A stretch of 64,000 nt of DNA from Limnohabitans sp. INBF002 (GCF_027924905.1 NZ_AP027055.1:124001-188000); one strand, 5' to 3'. Positions 29,058 through 42,561 are shown, counted from the first letter of the stretch. Notes: generated by a model not told the origin, from the letters alone. Numbers and translations: made by a program.

Positions 29058-30818
29058 ATGACATTCTCAGTCCACGGTCTTGCAGTCGCACGCGGCATCG
29101 CCATTGGGCGTGCGGTGCTGGTGGCATCCAGTCGCGTGGATGTGGCTCACTATTTCATCGAAGCCACACAAGTCGCTTCCGAAATTGAGCGCCTTTCAGA
29201 AGCGCGCCAGGCGGTGATGGCTGAGTTGCAGCAACTGCACGACAACTTGCCCAAAGAGTCGCCCCCAGAGCTGGCTGCGATTCTTGAGGTTCACCTCATG
29301 CTGCTGGACGACACCATGCTGGCTGACGGCGTGGCGCAGTGGGTGAAAGATCGTTTGTACAACGCCGAGTGGGCGTTGACCTCGCAGCTGGATGTGGTCG
29401 CACGCCAGTTCGACGAGATGGATGACCCGTATTTGCGCGAGCGCAAAGGTGATCTTGAGCAAGTGGTGGAGCGCATGCTGCGCCACATGAAAGGCATGCC
29501 GCATGTGATGCCCCAAGTCTCCCCCAAGCGTAGCAATCAGCCGCGTCAGCAAGATTTGCAGCTGGGTGATGAGATGGATGTCCCCTTGGTCTTGGTGGCG
29601 CACGACCTGTCGCCAGCCGACATGTTGCAATTCAAGCAAAGCGTGTTTGCCGGTTTTGTCACCGATGTCGGCGGCAAAACATCGCACACCGCCATCGTGG
29701 CGCGCAGCTTGGATATCCCTGCTGTGGTGGGTGCGCGCACGGCAAGTCAGCTGGTGCGACAAGACGACTGGATCATCATTGATGGTGATGCGGGCGTGGT
29801 CATTGTCAATCCCTCGCCCATCATCTTGGCGGAATACGGCTTCAAGCAACGTCAGGCAGAAGTCGAGCGTGAACGGCTTTCACGTTTGCGCCACACACCT
29901 GCAGTGACCCTAGATGGTCAGCGCGTGGACTTGTTGGCCAACATTGAAATGCCCGAGGACTCGCCTGCGGCTTTGGGCGTCGGTGCGGTGGGTGTGGGCT
30001 TGTTCCGCAGCGAGTTTTTGTTCATGGGTCGCGAAGGTGCGTTGCCTGATGAGGAAGAGCAGTTCCAAGCCTATCGACGCGCGGTGGAGGGCATGAAAGG
30101 CTTGCCCGTCACCATTCGCACGGTCGATGTGGGGGCCGACAAGCCCTTGGACCGCGCGATGAAAGAGGAAGCCCACTTGAACCCTGCGTTGGGTTTGCGA
30201 GCCATTCGCTGGAGCTTGGCTGACCCTGCGATGTTCTTGACGCAGTTACGCGCCATCTTGCGTGCGGCGGCTTATGGACAGGTTCATTTGCTCATTCCCA
30301 TGCTGGCGCATGCGCGCGAAATTCAGCAAACGCTGGCGCTGCTTGAGCAAGCGCGCAAGCAGCTAGACGCGCGTGGCTTGGCATTTGGCCCTGTGAAAAT
30401 TGGCGCCATGATTGAAGTGCCCGCTGCGGCACTCAGTGTGAAGATGTTCTTGCGCTATTTCGACTTCTTGTCGATTGGTACAAACGACTTGATTCAATAC
30501 ACCTTGGCCATTGACCGCGCCGATGAGTCAGTGGCACACCTGTATGACCCGCTACACCCAGCGGTGCTGCGTTTGGTGGCGGATGTCATTGCTGAGTGCC
30601 GCGCGCAGGGCAAGGGTGTGAGTGTCTGTGGCGAAATGGCGGGCGACCCCACGCTCACACGCTTGCTGTTGGGTTTGGGTCTGCGTAGTTTTTCGATGCA
30701 CCCCACGCAAATCTTGGCCGTCAAGCAAGAGATCATTCGTGCGGACGCCTTGCGCCTTGAGGCGTGGTCGCAAGGCGTGTTGGCCAGCGATGAGCCGGCC
30801 GAGCTGATGGGGCTTTAA
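29058..30818 (+). CDS. ptsI: PTS enzyme I (PEP-protein phosphotransferase)
   Basis: 586-residue enzyme that takes phosphate from PEP and gives it to HPr. The N-terminal domain has the phospho-histidine His210 in [11 protein letters not shown]; the PEP-binding barrel follows, with [19 protein letters not shown], the [10 protein letters not shown] motif and the active-site cysteine in [10 protein letters not shown]. Third gene of the EIIA-HPr-EI operon. Its stop overlaps that of lipA on the other strand by four bases. Confidence 0.96.
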   Translation: MTFSVHGLAVARGIAIGRAVLVASSRVDVAHYFIEATQVASEIERLSEARQAVMAELQQLHDNLPKESPPELAAILEVHLMLLDDTMLADGVAQWVKDRLYNAEWALTSQLDVVARQFDEMDDPYLRERKGDLEQVVERMLRHMKGMPHVMPQVSPKRSNQPRQQDLQLGDEMDVPLVLVAHDLSPADMLQFKQSVFAGFVTDVGGKTSHTAIVARSLDIPAVVGARTASQLVRQDDWIIIDGDAGVVIVNPSPIILAEYGFKQRQAEVERERLSRLRHTPAVTLDGQRVDLLANIEMPEDSPAALGVGAVGVGLFRSEFLFMGREGALPDEEEQFQAYRRAVEGMKGLPVTIRTVDVGADKPLDRAMKEEAHLNPALGLRAIRWSLADPAMFLTQLRAILRAAAYGQVHLLIPMLAHAREIQQTLALLEQARKQLDARGLAFGPVKIGAMIEVPAAALSVKMFLRYFDFLSIGTNDLIQYTLAIDRADESVAHLYDPLHPAVLRLVADVIAECRAQGKGVSVCGEMAGDPTLTRLLLGLGLRSFSMHPTQILAVKQEIIRADALRLEAWSQGVLASDEPAELMGL

Positions 30819-31813
30819 GCTTTCGCAGCTTCTGACGCCGCGTGGGCTTGCTGGTCTGCGTGATAGCTCGACCGCACCATGGCGCCGACGGCGGCATGGC
30901 TAAAGCCCATCTCGTAAGCCTTCTCTTCAAACATCTTGAACGTGTCTGGGTGCACGTAGCGGCGCACAGGGATGTGGCTGGTGCTAGGCGCCAAGTATTG
31001 GCCGATGGTGAGCATGTCGATGTTGTGATCGCGCATGTCTTGCATGACTTGCAAAATCTCTTCGTCCGTCTCGCCGAGGCCCACCATCAAGCCGCTTTTA
31101 GTGGGCACGTTGGGGTGGAGGGCTTTGAATTTTTTGAGCAAGTTCAAGCTGAAGGCGTAGTCGCTGCCAGGGCGCGCTTCTTTGTAGAGGCGTGGCACGG
31201 TTTCCATGTTGTGGTTCATCACATCAGGTGGTGCGGCTTTGAGAATTTCCAAAGCGCGGTCGTCACGGCCGCGGAAGTCGGGCACCAAAATTTCGATTTG
31301 CGTTTGGGGTGACAGCTCGCGTGTGCGGCGAATGCAGTCCACAAAGTGTTGGCTGCCACCGTCGCGCAAGTCATCGCGGTCCACGCTGGTGATGACCACG
31401 TATTTCAGTTTCAACTCAGCAATGGTTTTGGCCAAGTTTTCGGGTTCGTTTACATCGAGCGGGTCGGGGCGGCCATGGCCCACGTCGCAGAAGGGGCAGC
31501 GGCGGGTGCACTTGTCGCCCATGATCATGAATGTCGCGGTGCCTTTGCCGAAGCATTCACCAATGTTGGGGCAGCTGGCTTCTTCGCACACGGTCACCAA
31601 CTTGTTGGCGCGCAGCACATCTTTGATTTCGTAAAAACGCGTGGACGGCGAGCCTGCTTTGACGCGAATCCAATCCGGCTTTTTCAGCACTTCGCTTTGC
31701 TCTACTTTCACGGGAATGCGTGAGAGTTTGGCGGCTGCTTTTTGCTTGGCCGAGGCGTTGTAGTTTTCGACGGTTTGCGCTTCGCGCACAACTGGGTTGT
31801 CAGGGGTAGACAT
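30815..31813 (-). CDS. lipA: Lipoyl synthase
   Basis: Radical-SAM enzyme inserting two sulfurs into octanoyl groups on lipoyl domains of pyruvate and oxoglutarate dehydrogenases. Both iron-sulfur sites are visible in the 332-residue product: the auxiliary CX4CX5C in [12 protein letters not shown] and the radical-SAM CX3CX2C in CTRRCPFC. The conserved C-terminal RSSYHADQ holds the serine that ligates the auxiliary cluster. It is 19 bp downstream of lipB. Confidence 0.97.
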   Translation of the reverse strand: MSTPDNPVVREAQTVENYNASAKQKAAAKLSRIPVKVEQSEVLKKPDWIRVKAGSPSTRFYEIKDVLRANKLVTVCEEASCPNIGECFGKGTATFMIMGDKCTRRCPFCDVGHGRPDPLDVNEPENLAKTIAELKLKYVVITSVDRDDLRDGGSQHFVDCIRRTRELSPQTQIEILVPDFRGRDDRALEILKAAPPDVMNHNMETVPRLYKEARPGSDYAFSLNLLKKFKALHPNVPTKSGLMVGLGETDEEILQVMQDMRDHNIDMLTIGQYLAPSTSHIPVRRYVHPDTFKMFEEKAYEMGFSHAAVGAMVRSSYHADQQAHAASEAAKA

Positions 31814-31832
31814 AACGAGTGGCCCTGTGGAG

Positions 31833-32510
31833 TCAGGGCGCCAAATAGGTGACGAGCTTTTGGCTCAAAACATCAGCGGCGTCTTGCCAGCTGACCGATG
31901 CGCCGATTGTAGAAAGATCGACGGTTTGCAAACCTTGATAGCCACAAGGGTTGATGCGTTGGTAGGGTGATAGGTCCATGGCCACATTCAGCGCCACACC
32001 GTGGTACGTGCAATGGCGGCTGACTTTGATGCCGAGTGCCGCGATTTTCCCCAGGCCCGCAAAGTCTGGGTCTTTGCTGCCGTCTTTTTGCGGGCGCTGT
32101 GCCAGCATGGCGTGGCTGTGTGGGTTGTCTAAGCGCACATAGATGCCAGGCGCACCAGACACGCGGTGTCCCGTCACGCCAAAGTGATCGAGCGTGCGAA
32201 TCACGGCCTCTTCAATGCGGTACACATATTCTTTGACGTAGTAGCCTGCACGTTTGAGGTCAATCAGCGGGTAGGCCACCACTTGGCCTGGGCCATGAAA
32301 TGTCACTTGCCCGCCGCGGTTGGTGGGAACGACAGGGATGTCCCCTGGGGCAAGCAAGTGGTCGTCGTGCCCGGCGAGTCCCTGCGTGAATACGGGGGGG
32401 TGTTCGCAAACCCATAGTTCATCCGGTGTATCGGACGTGCGTGCGGTCGTGAAATCCTGCATCGCTTGGTAGGTTGGCAGGTACGGCACAAGGCCGAGTT
32501 GTTTGATCAC
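31833..32510 (-). CDS. lipB: Octanoyltransferase LipB
   Basis: Transfers octanoate from acyl-carrier protein to lipoyl domains, the step before LipA. 225 residues, with the family blocks [37 protein letters not shown] (catalytic lysine) and [10 protein letters not shown] (catalytic cysteine). Start overlaps the DUF493 gene stop as ATGA, so translation is coupled. Confidence 0.96.
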   Translation of the reverse strand: MIKQLGLVPYLPTYQAMQDFTTARTSDTPDELWVCEHPPVFTQGLAGHDDHLLAPGDIPVVPTNRGGQVTFHGPGQVVAYPLIDLKRAGYYVKEYVYRIEEAVIRTLDHFGVTGHRVSGAPGIYVRLDNPHSHAMLAQRPQKDGSKDPDFAGLGKIAALGIKVSRHCTYHGVALNVAMDLSPYQRINPCGYQGLQTVDLSTIGASVSWQDAADVLSQKLVTYLAP

Positions 32511-32800
32511 AGAACCACTTTCACCATGGGGTGAGAGGTGAGGGTACGGTACAGCTCGTCGAGTTGTTCGCGGCTGGTGGCGGTCACAGTGATGGTGACG
32601 CCTAAATAATTGCCGCCTTTGCTTTCTCGCAACTCAATGGTGGTGGCGTCAAATGCGGGGTCAAATTGCTCGGCAATGTAGGTCACCGCATGCACAAAAC
32701 CATCGGCCTTCGTTCCCATGACTTTGATGGGAAAAAGGCTTGGATACTCGATCAGCGAGTCAGCACGAGGGTTTTCTGGGGGGGGGCTTGAGCTTGTCAT
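32507..32800 (-). CDS. YbeD-like DUF493 family protein
   Basis: 97-residue ACT-like-fold protein, homologous to E. coli YbeD, which lies next to lipB there too. Contains [11 protein letters not shown] and [18 protein letters not shown]. Its role is unclear; the conserved neighbourhood suggests a link to lipoate metabolism. First gene of the ybeD-lipB-lipA operon. GATAAT ends 7 nt before the ATG and there is no Shine-Dalgarno sequence. Confidence 0.88.
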   Translation of the reverse strand: MTSSSPPPENPRADSLIEYPSLFPIKVMGTKADGFVHAVTYIAEQFDPAFDATTIELRESKGGNYLGVTITVTATSREQLDELYRTLTSHPMVKVVL

Positions 32801-32807
32801 GTGGGAA

Positions 32808-32813
32808 ATTATC
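32808..32813 (-). promoter_or_regulatory. Possible -10 of a leaderless promoter for the ybeD-lipB-lipA operon
   Basis: GATAAT on the minus strand ends 7 nt before the ATG at 32800; no Shine-Dalgarno sequence. Confidence 0.4.
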
Positions 32814-32848
32814 CTCTTCTTGGTGCAATCAGCCTAAAAGCGTATGTG

Positions 32849-32877
32849 TTATCACGTACAATAATTGGCTCTATAGA
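32849..32877 (+). promoter_or_regulatory. Candidate atp operon promoter
   Basis: TTATCA (32849-32854), 17-nt spacer, TATAGA (32872-32877), about 33 bp before atpI. A TACAAT at 32857-32862 is an alternative -10. Confidence 0.4.
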
Positions 32878-32909
32878 GGCTAGTGGATGTAACCTGGGCG
32901 TAAACAAAC

Positions 32910-33386
32910 ATGACCAGAATACAACCCGAAGATCAAGAAAACGTACAAGACACGTTTGAGCCGCTCACCGCCGAAGAGGTGGCCGAGTTGCGCAAGCGGC
33001 AGCCCCTTCTGTCGGTATGGCGGGTGGTCGGAGTCCAGGTCATGCTGGGGCTCTTGGTGGCGGGTTTTGTGTGGTTGGTGTCAGGACGTATGGCGGCTGT
33101 GTATTCGGCGCTTTACGGAGCTCTGGCGGTGATCGCCCCTGCGGCGCTCTTTGCGCGAGGCTTGACCAGTCGGGTTGCCTCCGTGAATGTTGGTGCTGCG
33201 GTGTTTGGCTTTTTCCTCTGGGAGATGGTCAAAATAGGCTTGACGGTCGCAATGTTGTTTGCGGCTCCGCGTCTTGTGAGTGATTTGAGCTGGCCTGCCA
33301 TGTTGGCGGGTCTGGTAGTGACAATGAAGGTGTATTGGGTGGCGCTTGGCTTTCGCAAGGTGTTTTACCCGATCAATCCAACTTAA
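32910..33386 (+). CDS. atpI: ATP synthase subunit I (AtpI-like assembly protein)
   Basis: 158-residue membrane protein with four hydrophobic segments after a charged N-terminus; it ends with the typical [15 protein letters not shown]. AtpI helps c-ring assembly and is dispensable in E. coli. First gene of the atp operon, 14 bp before atpB. Confidence 0.88.
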   Translation: MTRIQPEDQENVQDTFEPLTAEEVAELRKRQPLLSVWRVVGVQVMLGLLVAGFVWLVSGRMAAVYSALYGALAVIAPAALFARGLTSRVASVNVGAAVFGFFLWEMVKIGLTVAMLFAAPRLVSDLSWPAMLAGLVVTMKVYWVALGFRKVFYPINPT

Positions 33387-33400
33387 AGAAGAGCGAACGA

Positions 33401-34559
<1,159 letters not shown>

Positions 34560-34589
34560 TCTAGCAACTACCAAAAGAAAGGTGTTGCC

Positions 34590-35060
34590 GTGAGCATCAA
34601 CGCAACCCTGTTCGTCCAGATGATCGTTTTTGCGGTCTTGGTGTGGTTCACGATGAAATTCGTGTGGCCACCCATCGCAAGCGCCCTCGACGAACGTTCA
34701 GAAAAAATTGCCCATGGTTTGGCTGCGGCCGAACATGCCAAGATTGAACTGTCCAATGCGCACAAAGAAGTTGAACTCAAGCTGGCCGAAACCCGCAATG
34801 AGTCCACTGCTTTGTTGGCTGACGCAGAGCGTCGTGCACAACACTTGATCGACGAAGCCAAGGCTCATGCCACGGTTGAAGCGAACAAGATTGTTGCTGC
34901 TGCTCATGCAGAAGCTGCGCAAGAAGTCGTGAAAGCCCGTGAAGCACTGCGTGAGCAAGTGGCTGCATTGGCTGTCAAAGGTGCCGAGCAGATTCTCCGT
35001 AAGGAAGTCAACGCTGGTGTCCACGCCGACTTGCTGGGCCGTCTGAAGACTGAGCTGTAA
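34590..35060 (+). CDS. atpF: ATP synthase Fo subunit b
   Basis: 156-residue peripheral stalk subunit: one N-terminal membrane helix ([22 protein letters not shown]) followed by a long Ala/Glu-rich coiled coil. It starts with GTG at 34590, behind AAAGAAAGGTGTT. Confidence 0.96.
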   Translation: MSINATLFVQMIVFAVLVWFTMKFVWPPIASALDERSEKIAHGLAAAEHAKIELSNAHKEVELKLAETRNESTALLADAERRAQHLIDEAKAHATVEANKIVAAAHAEAAQEVVKAREALREQVAALAVKGAEQILRKEVNAGVHADLLGRLKTEL

Positions 35061-35069
35061 GAGGACAAC

Positions 35070-35600
35070 ATGGCCGAACTCGCCACCATTGCCCGCCCTT
35101 ACGCAGAAGCTTTGTTCAAGGCTTCGGCCGCAGACCTGAGCGGTACCGCTGCATGGCTCGAAGAGCTTGCAGCGATCGCTGGGAACGCCCAATTACTGCA
35201 ATTTGCAGAAGGCCCCAAAGTCACATCAAGCCAAGTGTTTGATTTGATTTCTGGTGTTGCTAAATCCAAATTGCCAACTGCTGCGCAAAACTTTTTGCGC
35301 GCCGTGATTGACAACGGTCGCTTGAGCGCGCTGCCCGAAGTGGCAACGCAATTCCGCGCACATGTCAACGCGCAAAGCGGTACGGCAGACGCTGTTGTGT
35401 ACAGCGCTTTTGACATCGACGCAGCAGCTTTGGCTGATGTGAAGACGACTCTTGAAAAGCGTTTTGGCCGCAAACTCAACGTCTCTGTGGCCTTGCAGCC
35501 TGAGCTGATTGGCGGTATTCGCGTGGTGGTGGGTGACGAAGTGTTGGACACTTCTGTCAAAGCCCGTTTAGATCAAATGAAAGTTGCGCTGACGGCTTAA
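35070..35600 (+). CDS. atpH: ATP synthase F1 subunit delta
   Basis: 176-residue subunit linking the peripheral stalk to the alpha subunits. Starts [14 protein letters not shown], and the C-terminus has the typical [17 protein letters not shown]. 9 bp after atpF. Confidence 0.96.
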   Translation: MAELATIARPYAEALFKASAADLSGTAAWLEELAAIAGNAQLLQFAEGPKVTSSQVFDLISGVAKSKLPTAAQNFLRAVIDNGRLSALPEVATQFRAHVNAQSGTADAVVYSAFDIDAAALADVKTTLEKRFGRKLNVSVALQPELIGGIRVVVGDEVLDTSVKARLDQMKVALTA

Positions 35601-35636
35601 TGCCTGTCAGCCCTAACAAGAAAGAAGGAAAGAGTC

Positions 35637-37175
35637 ATGCAACTCAATCCAGCAGAAATCTCTGAGCTGATTAAGAGCCGTATCGAAGGTTTGGGCAATG
35701 AAGCCAACGTTCGTAATCAAGGCACCGTTTTGTCGGTGACTGACGGTATCGTTCGCGTGCACGGTCTTTCAGACGCGATGCAAGGCGAAATGTTGGAGTT
35801 CCCCAACAACACATTCGGTCTGGCCCTGAACCTCGAGCGTGACTCGGTCGGTGCTGTGATCTTGGGTGAGTACGAGCACATCTCTGAAGGCGACATTGTC
35901 AAATGTACAGGTCGCATTTTGGAAGTGCCAGTCGGCCCTGAATTGATTGGCCGCGTGGTGAACGCTTTGGGTCAGCCTATCGACGGCAAAGGCCCGATCA
36001 ACGCCAAGATGACTGACGTGATCGAAAAGGTTGCACCAGGCGTTATTGCTCGCGAATCCGTGAGCCAGCCTATGCAAACAGGTCTGAAGTCTGTTGACTC
36101 CATGGTGCCCGTGGGCCGTGGTCAGCGCGAGTTGATCATTGGTGACCGTCAAACAGGTAAAACAGCTGTTGCGATCGACGCCATCATCAACCAAAAAGGT
36201 CAAAACATGACCTGCGTTTACGTCGCGATTGGCCAAAAAGCCTCGTCGATCAAAAACGTGGTGCGCGCTTTGGAACAAGCTGGCGCGATGGAGTACACCA
36301 TCGTTGTGGCCGCTTCTGCTTCTGAGTCTGCAGCGATGCAATACGTGTCCGCCTACTCCGGCTGCACGATGGGCGAATACTTCCGCGACCGTGGCGAAGA
36401 CGCCTTGATCGTGTATGACGATTTGTCTAAGCAAGCTGTGGCTTACCGCCAAGTGTCTTTGCTGTTGCGTCGCCCACCAGGCCGCGAAGCTTACCCTGGC
36501 GACGTGTTCTATCTCCACAGCCGTTTGCTCGAGCGCGCTGCCCGCGTGAACGCCGACTACGTCGAAGCCTTCACCAAAGGCGCCGTCAAAGGCAAAACGG
36601 GTTCATTGACTGCATTGCCAATCATTGAAACCCAAGCCGGTGACGTGTCTGCTTTCGTGCCAACCAACGTGATTTCGATCACTGACGGTCAGATCTTCTT
36701 GGAAACCTCGTTGTTCAACGCTGGTATCCGTCCTGCGATCAACGCCGGTATCTCGGTGTCTCGCGTGGGTGGTGCAGCGCAAACGAAATTGATCAAGAAC
36801 TTGTCCGGTGGTATCCGTACCGACTTGGCTCAGTACCGTGAATTGGCAGCGTTTGCTCAGTTCGCTTCTGACCTCGACGAAGCCACACGTAAACAGCTTG
36901 ACCGCGGTGCTCGCGTGACTGAATTGCTCAAACAAGCTCAGTACAGCCCACAGTCCATCAGCATCATGGGTTCAACCCTGTTTGCGGTGAACAAAGGCTT
37001 CATGGACGACATCGAAGTCAAACAAGTTCTGCACTTTGAATATGAAATGCACGCTTACCTCAAAGCTAAGCACGCTGCCTTGTTGGCCAAACTCGAAGCC
37101 GACAAAGCCATGGACAAAGATGCCGAGGCCGAACTGACCGCAGCATTGACTGCGTTCAAGAAAACCTTTGCTTAA
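35637..37175 (+). CDS. atpA: ATP synthase F1 subunit alpha
   Basis: 512-residue non-catalytic nucleotide-binding subunit. P-loop GDRQTGKTA near residue 170, [28 protein letters not shown], and the arginine finger in the SRVGGAAQ region. Order and spacing are standard. Confidence 0.98.
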   Translation: MQLNPAEISELIKSRIEGLGNEANVRNQGTVLSVTDGIVRVHGLSDAMQGEMLEFPNNTFGLALNLERDSVGAVILGEYEHISEGDIVKCTGRILEVPVGPELIGRVVNALGQPIDGKGPINAKMTDVIEKVAPGVIARESVSQPMQTGLKSVDSMVPVGRGQRELIIGDRQTGKTAVAIDAIINQKGQNMTCVYVAIGQKASSIKNVVRALEQAGAMEYTIVVAASASESAAMQYVSAYSGCTMGEYFRDRGEDALIVYDDLSKQAVAYRQVSLLLRRPPGREAYPGDVFYLHSRLLERAARVNADYVEAFTKGAVKGKTGSLTALPIIETQAGDVSAFVPTNVISITDGQIFLETSLFNAGIRPAINAGISVSRVGGAAQTKLIKNLSGGIRTDLAQYRELAAFAQFASDLDEATRKQLDRGARVTELLKQAQYSPQSISIMGSTLFAVNKGFMDDIEVKQVLHFEYEMHAYLKAKHAALLAKLEADKAMDKDAEAELTAALTAFKKTFA

Positions 37176-37201
37176 TTCCTACCTGACACAAGGAGCCTCA
37201 A

Positions 37202-38068
37202 ATGGCAGCAGGTAAGGAAATTCGCGGCAAGATCAAATCGGTGGAAAACACCAAGAAGATCACCAAAGCCATGGAAATGGTCGCCGCGTCTAAGATGCGT
37301 AAGGCGCAAGACCGCATGCGTGCGGCTCGCCCTTACAGCGAGAAAATTCGCCATGTCGCGGCTAACCTCGGCAAGGCCAATCCTGAGTACGTTCACCCCT
37401 TCATGGAAGTGAATCACGCCAAGGACGTGGGCCTGATCGTGGTCACCACAGACAAAGGCTTGTGCGGCGGTCTCAACACCAACGTGTTGCGTATGGTGGC
37501 GAACAAGCTGCGTGACTTGCAAACCGAAGGGCACAAAGCGCAAGCTGTGGCCATCGGTAACAAAGGTCTGGGCTTCTTAGGTCGTTCAGGTGTCAAAGTT
37601 GTGGCGCATGCGACACAGCTGGGTGACACCCCTCACCTCGACAAGCTCATTGGCCCAGTCAAGGTGTTGTTGGATGCGTATGTCAACGGCGAGATCAATT
37701 CGGTCCAGCTGTGTTACACGCGTTTCATCAACACCATGAAGCAAGAGTCTGTGGTTGAGCAGCTTCTGCCTTTGTCGGCCGAAGTGCTGAAAACGCACGA
37801 AGTGCACAGCACTTGGGATTACATCTACGAACCGGACGCGCAAACTGTCATCGACGAATTGTTGCTCCGCTACGTGGAAGCTATGGTGTATCAAGCTGTG
37901 GCTGAAAGTATGGCGTCCGAGCAATCGGCCCGTATGGTTGCGATGAAGTCTGCGACCGACAACGCTGGGAACGTGATCAACGAACTCAAACTGGTTTACA
38001 ACAAGACGCGTCAAGCGGCGATTACGAAAGAACTTTCGGAAATCGTTGCCGGTGCGGCTGCTGTCTGA
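37202..38068 (+). CDS. atpG: ATP synthase F1 subunit gamma
   Basis: 288-residue central-stalk rotor. The N-terminal coiled coil ([25 protein letters not shown]) and the C-terminal [20 protein letters not shown] helix pair are conserved; the DKGLCGGLN motif is present. Confidence 0.98.
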   Translation: MAAGKEIRGKIKSVENTKKITKAMEMVAASKMRKAQDRMRAARPYSEKIRHVAANLGKANPEYVHPFMEVNHAKDVGLIVVTTDKGLCGGLNTNVLRMVANKLRDLQTEGHKAQAVAIGNKGLGFLGRSGVKVVAHATQLGDTPHLDKLIGPVKVLLDAYVNGEINSVQLCYTRFINTMKQESVVEQLLPLSAEVLKTHEVHSTWDYIYEPDAQTVIDELLLRYVEAMVYQAVAESMASEQSARMVAMKSATDNAGNVINELKLVYNKTRQAAITKELSEIVAGAAAV

Positions 38069-38074
38069 TTTTAA

Positions 38075-39493
<1,419 letters not shown>

Positions 39494-39501
39494 GAGATCC
39501 T

Positions 39502-39918
39502 ATGAGTACCATCCACGTAGATGTCGTCAGCGCAGAAGAGTTGATCTTCTCCGGCGAAGCCACTTTTGTGGCTTTGCCAGGCGAGGCGGGCGAGCTCGGT
39601 ATTTATCCGCGCCACACGCCGCTGATTTCACGCATCCGTCCCGGTTCGGTGCGCATTCACACGGCTGATGGTGGTGAAGAGTTTGTTTTCGTAGCAGGAG
39701 GCATTCTTGAAGTGCAACCCGACTGCGTCACCGTCATGTCTGACACCGCTGTGCGCGGCAAAGACATGGACGAAGAAAAAGCAAACGCAGCCAAACTCGC
39801 AGCTGAAGAAGCCGTGAAGAACGCAAAATCAGACGTTGATCTGGCTCGTGCTCGCTCAGAGCTGACCATTTTGGCTGCTGAATTGTCGGCCTTGCGCCGC
39901 TACCGCGCTCACAAGTAA
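39502..39918 (+). CDS. atpC: ATP synthase F1 subunit epsilon
   Basis: 138-residue regulatory subunit: a beta-sandwich with [21 protein letters not shown] and a C-terminal helical hairpin that inhibits ATP hydrolysis. Last gene of the operon, followed by a terminator. Confidence 0.97.
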   Translation: MSTIHVDVVSAEELIFSGEATFVALPGEAGELGIYPRHTPLISRIRPGSVRIHTADGGEEFVFVAGGILEVQPDCVTVMSDTAVRGKDMDEEKANAAKLAAEEAVKNAKSDVDLARARSELTILAAELSALRRYRAHK

Positions 39919-39940
39919 TTGCTGTGCGCGTCAGCGTTCA

Positions 39941-39971
39941 AAAGCCCCTGCCTCGCGGTCGGGGCTTTTTT
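39941..39971 (+). terminator. Terminator of the atp operon
   Basis: AAAGCCCC (39941-39948)/GGGGCTTT (39961-39968) with a 12-nt loop and a T-run. Confidence 0.85.
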
Positions 39972-39989
39972 ATTGCGCAAAAATAAGTG

Positions 39990-39995
39990 GACAAT
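39990..39995 (+). promoter_or_regulatory. Possible -10 of a leaderless promoter for the SnoaL-like gene
   Basis: GACAAT ends 7 nt before the ATG at 40003, just after the atp terminator; no Shine-Dalgarno sequence. Confidence 0.35.
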
Positions 39996-40002
39996 TTGCC
40001 CC

Positions 40003-40452
40003 ATGCCTAAAGCCAAACTTCATGCAGCCACCGTCGGTGGCACAGCCGACGCCATTGAGAGCCAGTTTTACGAAGCCTTGCAAACAGGCGACATCGAAAA
40101 ACTCATGCGCTGTTGGGCGGATGAAGATGACATTGTTTGCGTCCATCCAGGTGGCCCTCGTTTGATTGGCAGTGCCAGCATCCGTGCTGCTTTTGAAGCC
40201 ATGTTTGCGAATGGCACGATTGCCGCGCGCCCAGAGCATGTGTGCAAAGTCGAATCGCTCACCAGCGCCATGCACAATGTCATTGAACGCATTGCTTTGC
40301 TCACCACCGATGGCACGCAAGAGGCGGTGGTGGTCGCCACCAATGTTTATCAGCGCACGGCACAAGGGTGGCGCATGGTGGCACACCACGCCAGCCCAGG
40401 CACAGCGCCCACACACGCCGAAGCGCACGAAGCACCACAGGTCTTGCATTGA
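40003..40452 (+). CDS. SnoaL/NTF2-like (DUF4440-type) protein
   Basis: 149-residue soluble protein with the cone-shaped NTF2-like fold: AIESQFYEALQTGDIEKLMRCWADEDDIVCVHPGGPRLIG followed by the closing strand GWRMVAHHASPG. Typical function unknown; relatives include ketosteroid-isomerase-like enzymes. The ATG at 40003 is chosen since the upstream open frame lies over the atp terminator. The stop overlaps the TTG start of the next gene (TTGA). Confidence 0.8.
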   Translation: MPKAKLHAATVGGTADAIESQFYEALQTGDIEKLMRCWADEDDIVCVHPGGPRLIGSASIRAAFEAMFANGTIAARPEHVCKVESLTSAMHNVIERIALLTTDGTQEAVVVATNVYQRTAQGWRMVAHHASPGTAPTHAEAHEAPQVLH

Positions 40453-41429
40453 TTTGGGACTACCGCGCGCCTTGGTGGTTGCCAGGCGGAAATCTTCAAA
40501 CGATTTACGCCGCCAAACTCGCGCGTCGCTATTCGGGCCACAAGCCGCAATGGTCACGTGAACGATGGGACACGCCCGACAGTGATTTTGTCGATGTCGA
40601 TTGGCGCGTTGAGGAGAGCCCACTTACAGAAGATGCACCACTGTTCGTGCTGTTTCATGGCCTAGAAGGGTCATCCAGTAGCCATTACGCCGAAGCGTTT
40701 GCTGAAGAAACGCGCGCACGCGGCTGGCGTATGGCCGTGCCACACTTTCGCGGCTGCAGTGGCGAAATCAACTGGGCTCCGCGTGCTTACCACTCGGGTG
40801 ATTTTGAGGAAATTGCATGGATGCTCAGTCGTTTGAGGCAGCAGCACAGTGGTCCAATCTATGCCGTAGGCATCTCACTGGGCGGTAATGCGCTCATGCG
40901 TTGGGCGGGAGAGATGGGCCATGCCGCAGCCCAAGTCGTCAACGGCGTTGTTTCTGTGTGTTCGCCGGTTGATTTAACGGCCAGCGGTCACGCCATTGAC
41001 ACTGGTTTAAACAAAGCGATTTATGCCCGTATGTTTTTGGCCACGATGAAGCCACGCGCCATGCAAAAGTTACAGCAATTTCCTGGCTTGTTCGACCCGC
41101 TCGAACTGATGGCAGCTAACACCCTTTATGCGTTTGACAATGTGTTCACAGCGCCGCTACACGGCTTTCGTGGCACCGATGATTATTGGGATCGCGCCAG
41201 CGCCAAGCCTGGCCTGTCGCGTGTGCAAGTGCCTGCATTGGTGCTGAATGCACGCAACGACCCATTCATCCCTGCCAGTAGCTTGCCGACTCAAGACCAA
41301 GTGAGCGATCATGTCACGCTTTGGCAACCCAACACGGGCGGGCATGTGGGCTTTGCCTCCGGCCGCTTTCCTGGTGACTTGAAAGAAATGCCCTGGGCCG
41401 TCTCAGAATGGATGACACAACATGGATGA
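40449..41429 (+). CDS. YheT-family alpha/beta hydrolase
   Basis: 326-residue hydrolase of the YheT/ABHD1-3 group. PWWLPGGNLQTIYAAKL at the N-terminus and HGLEGSSSSHYAEAF are diagnostic; the nucleophile lies in GISLGGNALMRW, the acid in NARNDPFIP and the histidine in NTGGHVGFASG. The family is linked to esters of medium-chain acids and lipids. The start is uncertain: I use the TTG at 40449, which overlaps the previous stop, because the frame upstream only shadows the SnoaL gene. It overlaps the next gene by eight bases. Confidence 0.85.
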   Translation: MIWDYRAPWWLPGGNLQTIYAAKLARRYSGHKPQWSRERWDTPDSDFVDVDWRVEESPLTEDAPLFVLFHGLEGSSSSHYAEAFAEETRARGWRMAVPHFRGCSGEINWAPRAYHSGDFEEIAWMLSRLRQQHSGPIYAVGISLGGNALMRWAGEMGHAAAQVVNGVVSVCSPVDLTASGHAIDTGLNKAIYARMFLATMKPRAMQKLQQFPGLFDPLELMAANTLYAFDNVFTAPLHGFRGTDDYWDRASAKPGLSRVQVPALVLNARNDPFIPASSLPTQDQVSDHVTLWQPNTGGHVGFASGRFPGDLKEMPWAVSEWMTQHG

Positions 41430-41952
41430 CCTCGTTCACCAAGCCATGGCTAAATGGCCCAATGTGCCCGACTGCTACGGCTGGTTGGGGCTAGACGCAC
41501 GCGGCGATTGGTACATGCGCGACGATCAAGCGCAAGCACTAGGTTCATTTACCCAAAGCAAAGGCTCTCGCCTTGCGCATGAAAAACTGATCGCGTTCAT
41601 TGGACGCAACTACGAATCCGATAAGCAAGGCCATTGGTTTTTTCAAAATGGCCCGCAACGCGTCTACGTCGAACTAGAGGCCACGCCATGGGTTTGGCGC
41701 TTGCAGCCCGATGGCAGCATTCAATCGCATACAGGTTCCATTGCACGAATGCAGCGCTGCATCGTGGACGAGCATGGTCGTCTCTACCTTGACACCGAGC
41801 AAGGGTTTGGCTTGGTCCACACCCAAGACGTGCTTCAAGCCGCTGATTTGATCGAATCCGGCCTGTGGGTGCCACAAGAAGTGCCAGCTAGCGAACTGCC
41901 CAAGCGATTTGGCTACGTGCGCAGCCCGCAACAGGCGAACGGTCTAAAGTGA
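41422..41952 (+). CDS. Conserved hypothetical protein, betaproteobacterial type
   Basis: 176-residue soluble protein of no known function. Conserved-looking elements are the N-terminal NVPDCYGWLGLDARGDWYMRD and the central GRNYESDKQGHWFFQNGPQRVYVELE. It probably corresponds to one of the DUF29xx families restricted to Burkholderiales, but I am not sure which. It overlaps the YheT gene by eight bases, so the two are co-expressed, and it is closed by a terminator. Confidence 0.75.
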   Translation: MDDLVHQAMAKWPNVPDCYGWLGLDARGDWYMRDDQAQALGSFTQSKGSRLAHEKLIAFIGRNYESDKQGHWFFQNGPQRVYVELEATPWVWRLQPDGSIQSHTGSIARMQRCIVDEHGRLYLDTEQGFGLVHTQDVLQAADLIESGLWVPQEVPASELPKRFGYVRSPQQANGLK

Positions 41953-41956
41953 CATA

Positions 41957-41984
41957 AAAAAAACCGGCTCATGAGCCGGTTTTT
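41957..41984. terminator. Bidirectional terminator
   Basis: Perfect palindrome AAACCGGCTCATGAGCCGGTTT (41961-41982) flanked by A- and T-runs, between two convergent genes. Confidence 0.9.
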
Positions 41985-41999
41985 GAGAGAAGCGAATGC

Positions 42000-42506
42000 T
42001 TATTTGCTTTCAGGCTTCTTGGGTTCGGTGAACTTTGCACCAGCTGCGTTGGCCATATAAACCACGGCGCGACCGATTTCAAAGTCTTCAAAGTCGCCAC
42101 CACTTTGTGGACCCATGGCGCCTTTGCCTTTGAGGGCCGACGTCAACAATGCGTCGTAGCCTTTGCCGATACGAGCGCCCCAAGCGCCTGCATCGCCAAA
42201 CTTAGGTGAGCCAGCAGCGCCTGTGGCGTGGCAAGCGGAGCACTGGCCCTTGAACACGTCTTCGCCGCTGCGAGCGGCGCGGTTGGCATCTTTGATTTCA
42301 ACAGAGCCGACTTTTTGAATACGTGCAGCCACGGCTTCGGGTTCGTTCGAAGATCCGGCCTGGGGTTTGTTGGCAGATGTGACGTATGCCACCAGGCCAA
42401 TGATGACGAACACAGGCAATACAAATGAATACAACACAGCCATCAGGAGTTGCTTGGGGGTTTTGATAGGACCTGTGTGGTCTTCTTCGTGGTGTTGGTT
42501 GCTCAT
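42000..42506 (-). CDS. Membrane-anchored c-type cytochrome (cytochrome c5-like)
   Basis: 168-residue cytochrome with an N-terminal membrane anchor (residues about 20-45, not cleaved) and a periplasmic class I heme domain. The heme site is CSACH (residues 89-93) and the axial Met is in KGAMGPQSGG (Met131). It may carry electrons between the bc1 complex and a terminal oxidase. AGGATTTAAAA precedes the ATG. Confidence 0.9.
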   Translation of the reverse strand: MSNQHHEEDHTGPIKTPKQLLMAVLYSFVLPVFVIIGLVAYVTSANKPQAGSSNEPEAVAARIQKVGSVEIKDANRAARSGEDVFKGQCSACHATGAAGSPKFGDAGAWGARIGKGYDALLTSALKGKGAMGPQSGGDFEDFEIGRAVVYMANAAGAKFTEPKKPESK

Positions 42507-42561
42507 TTTTAAATCCTGTAAGAAGGGGCTCTAGAACTGATGGAAATTATAGCGGGGCCCC

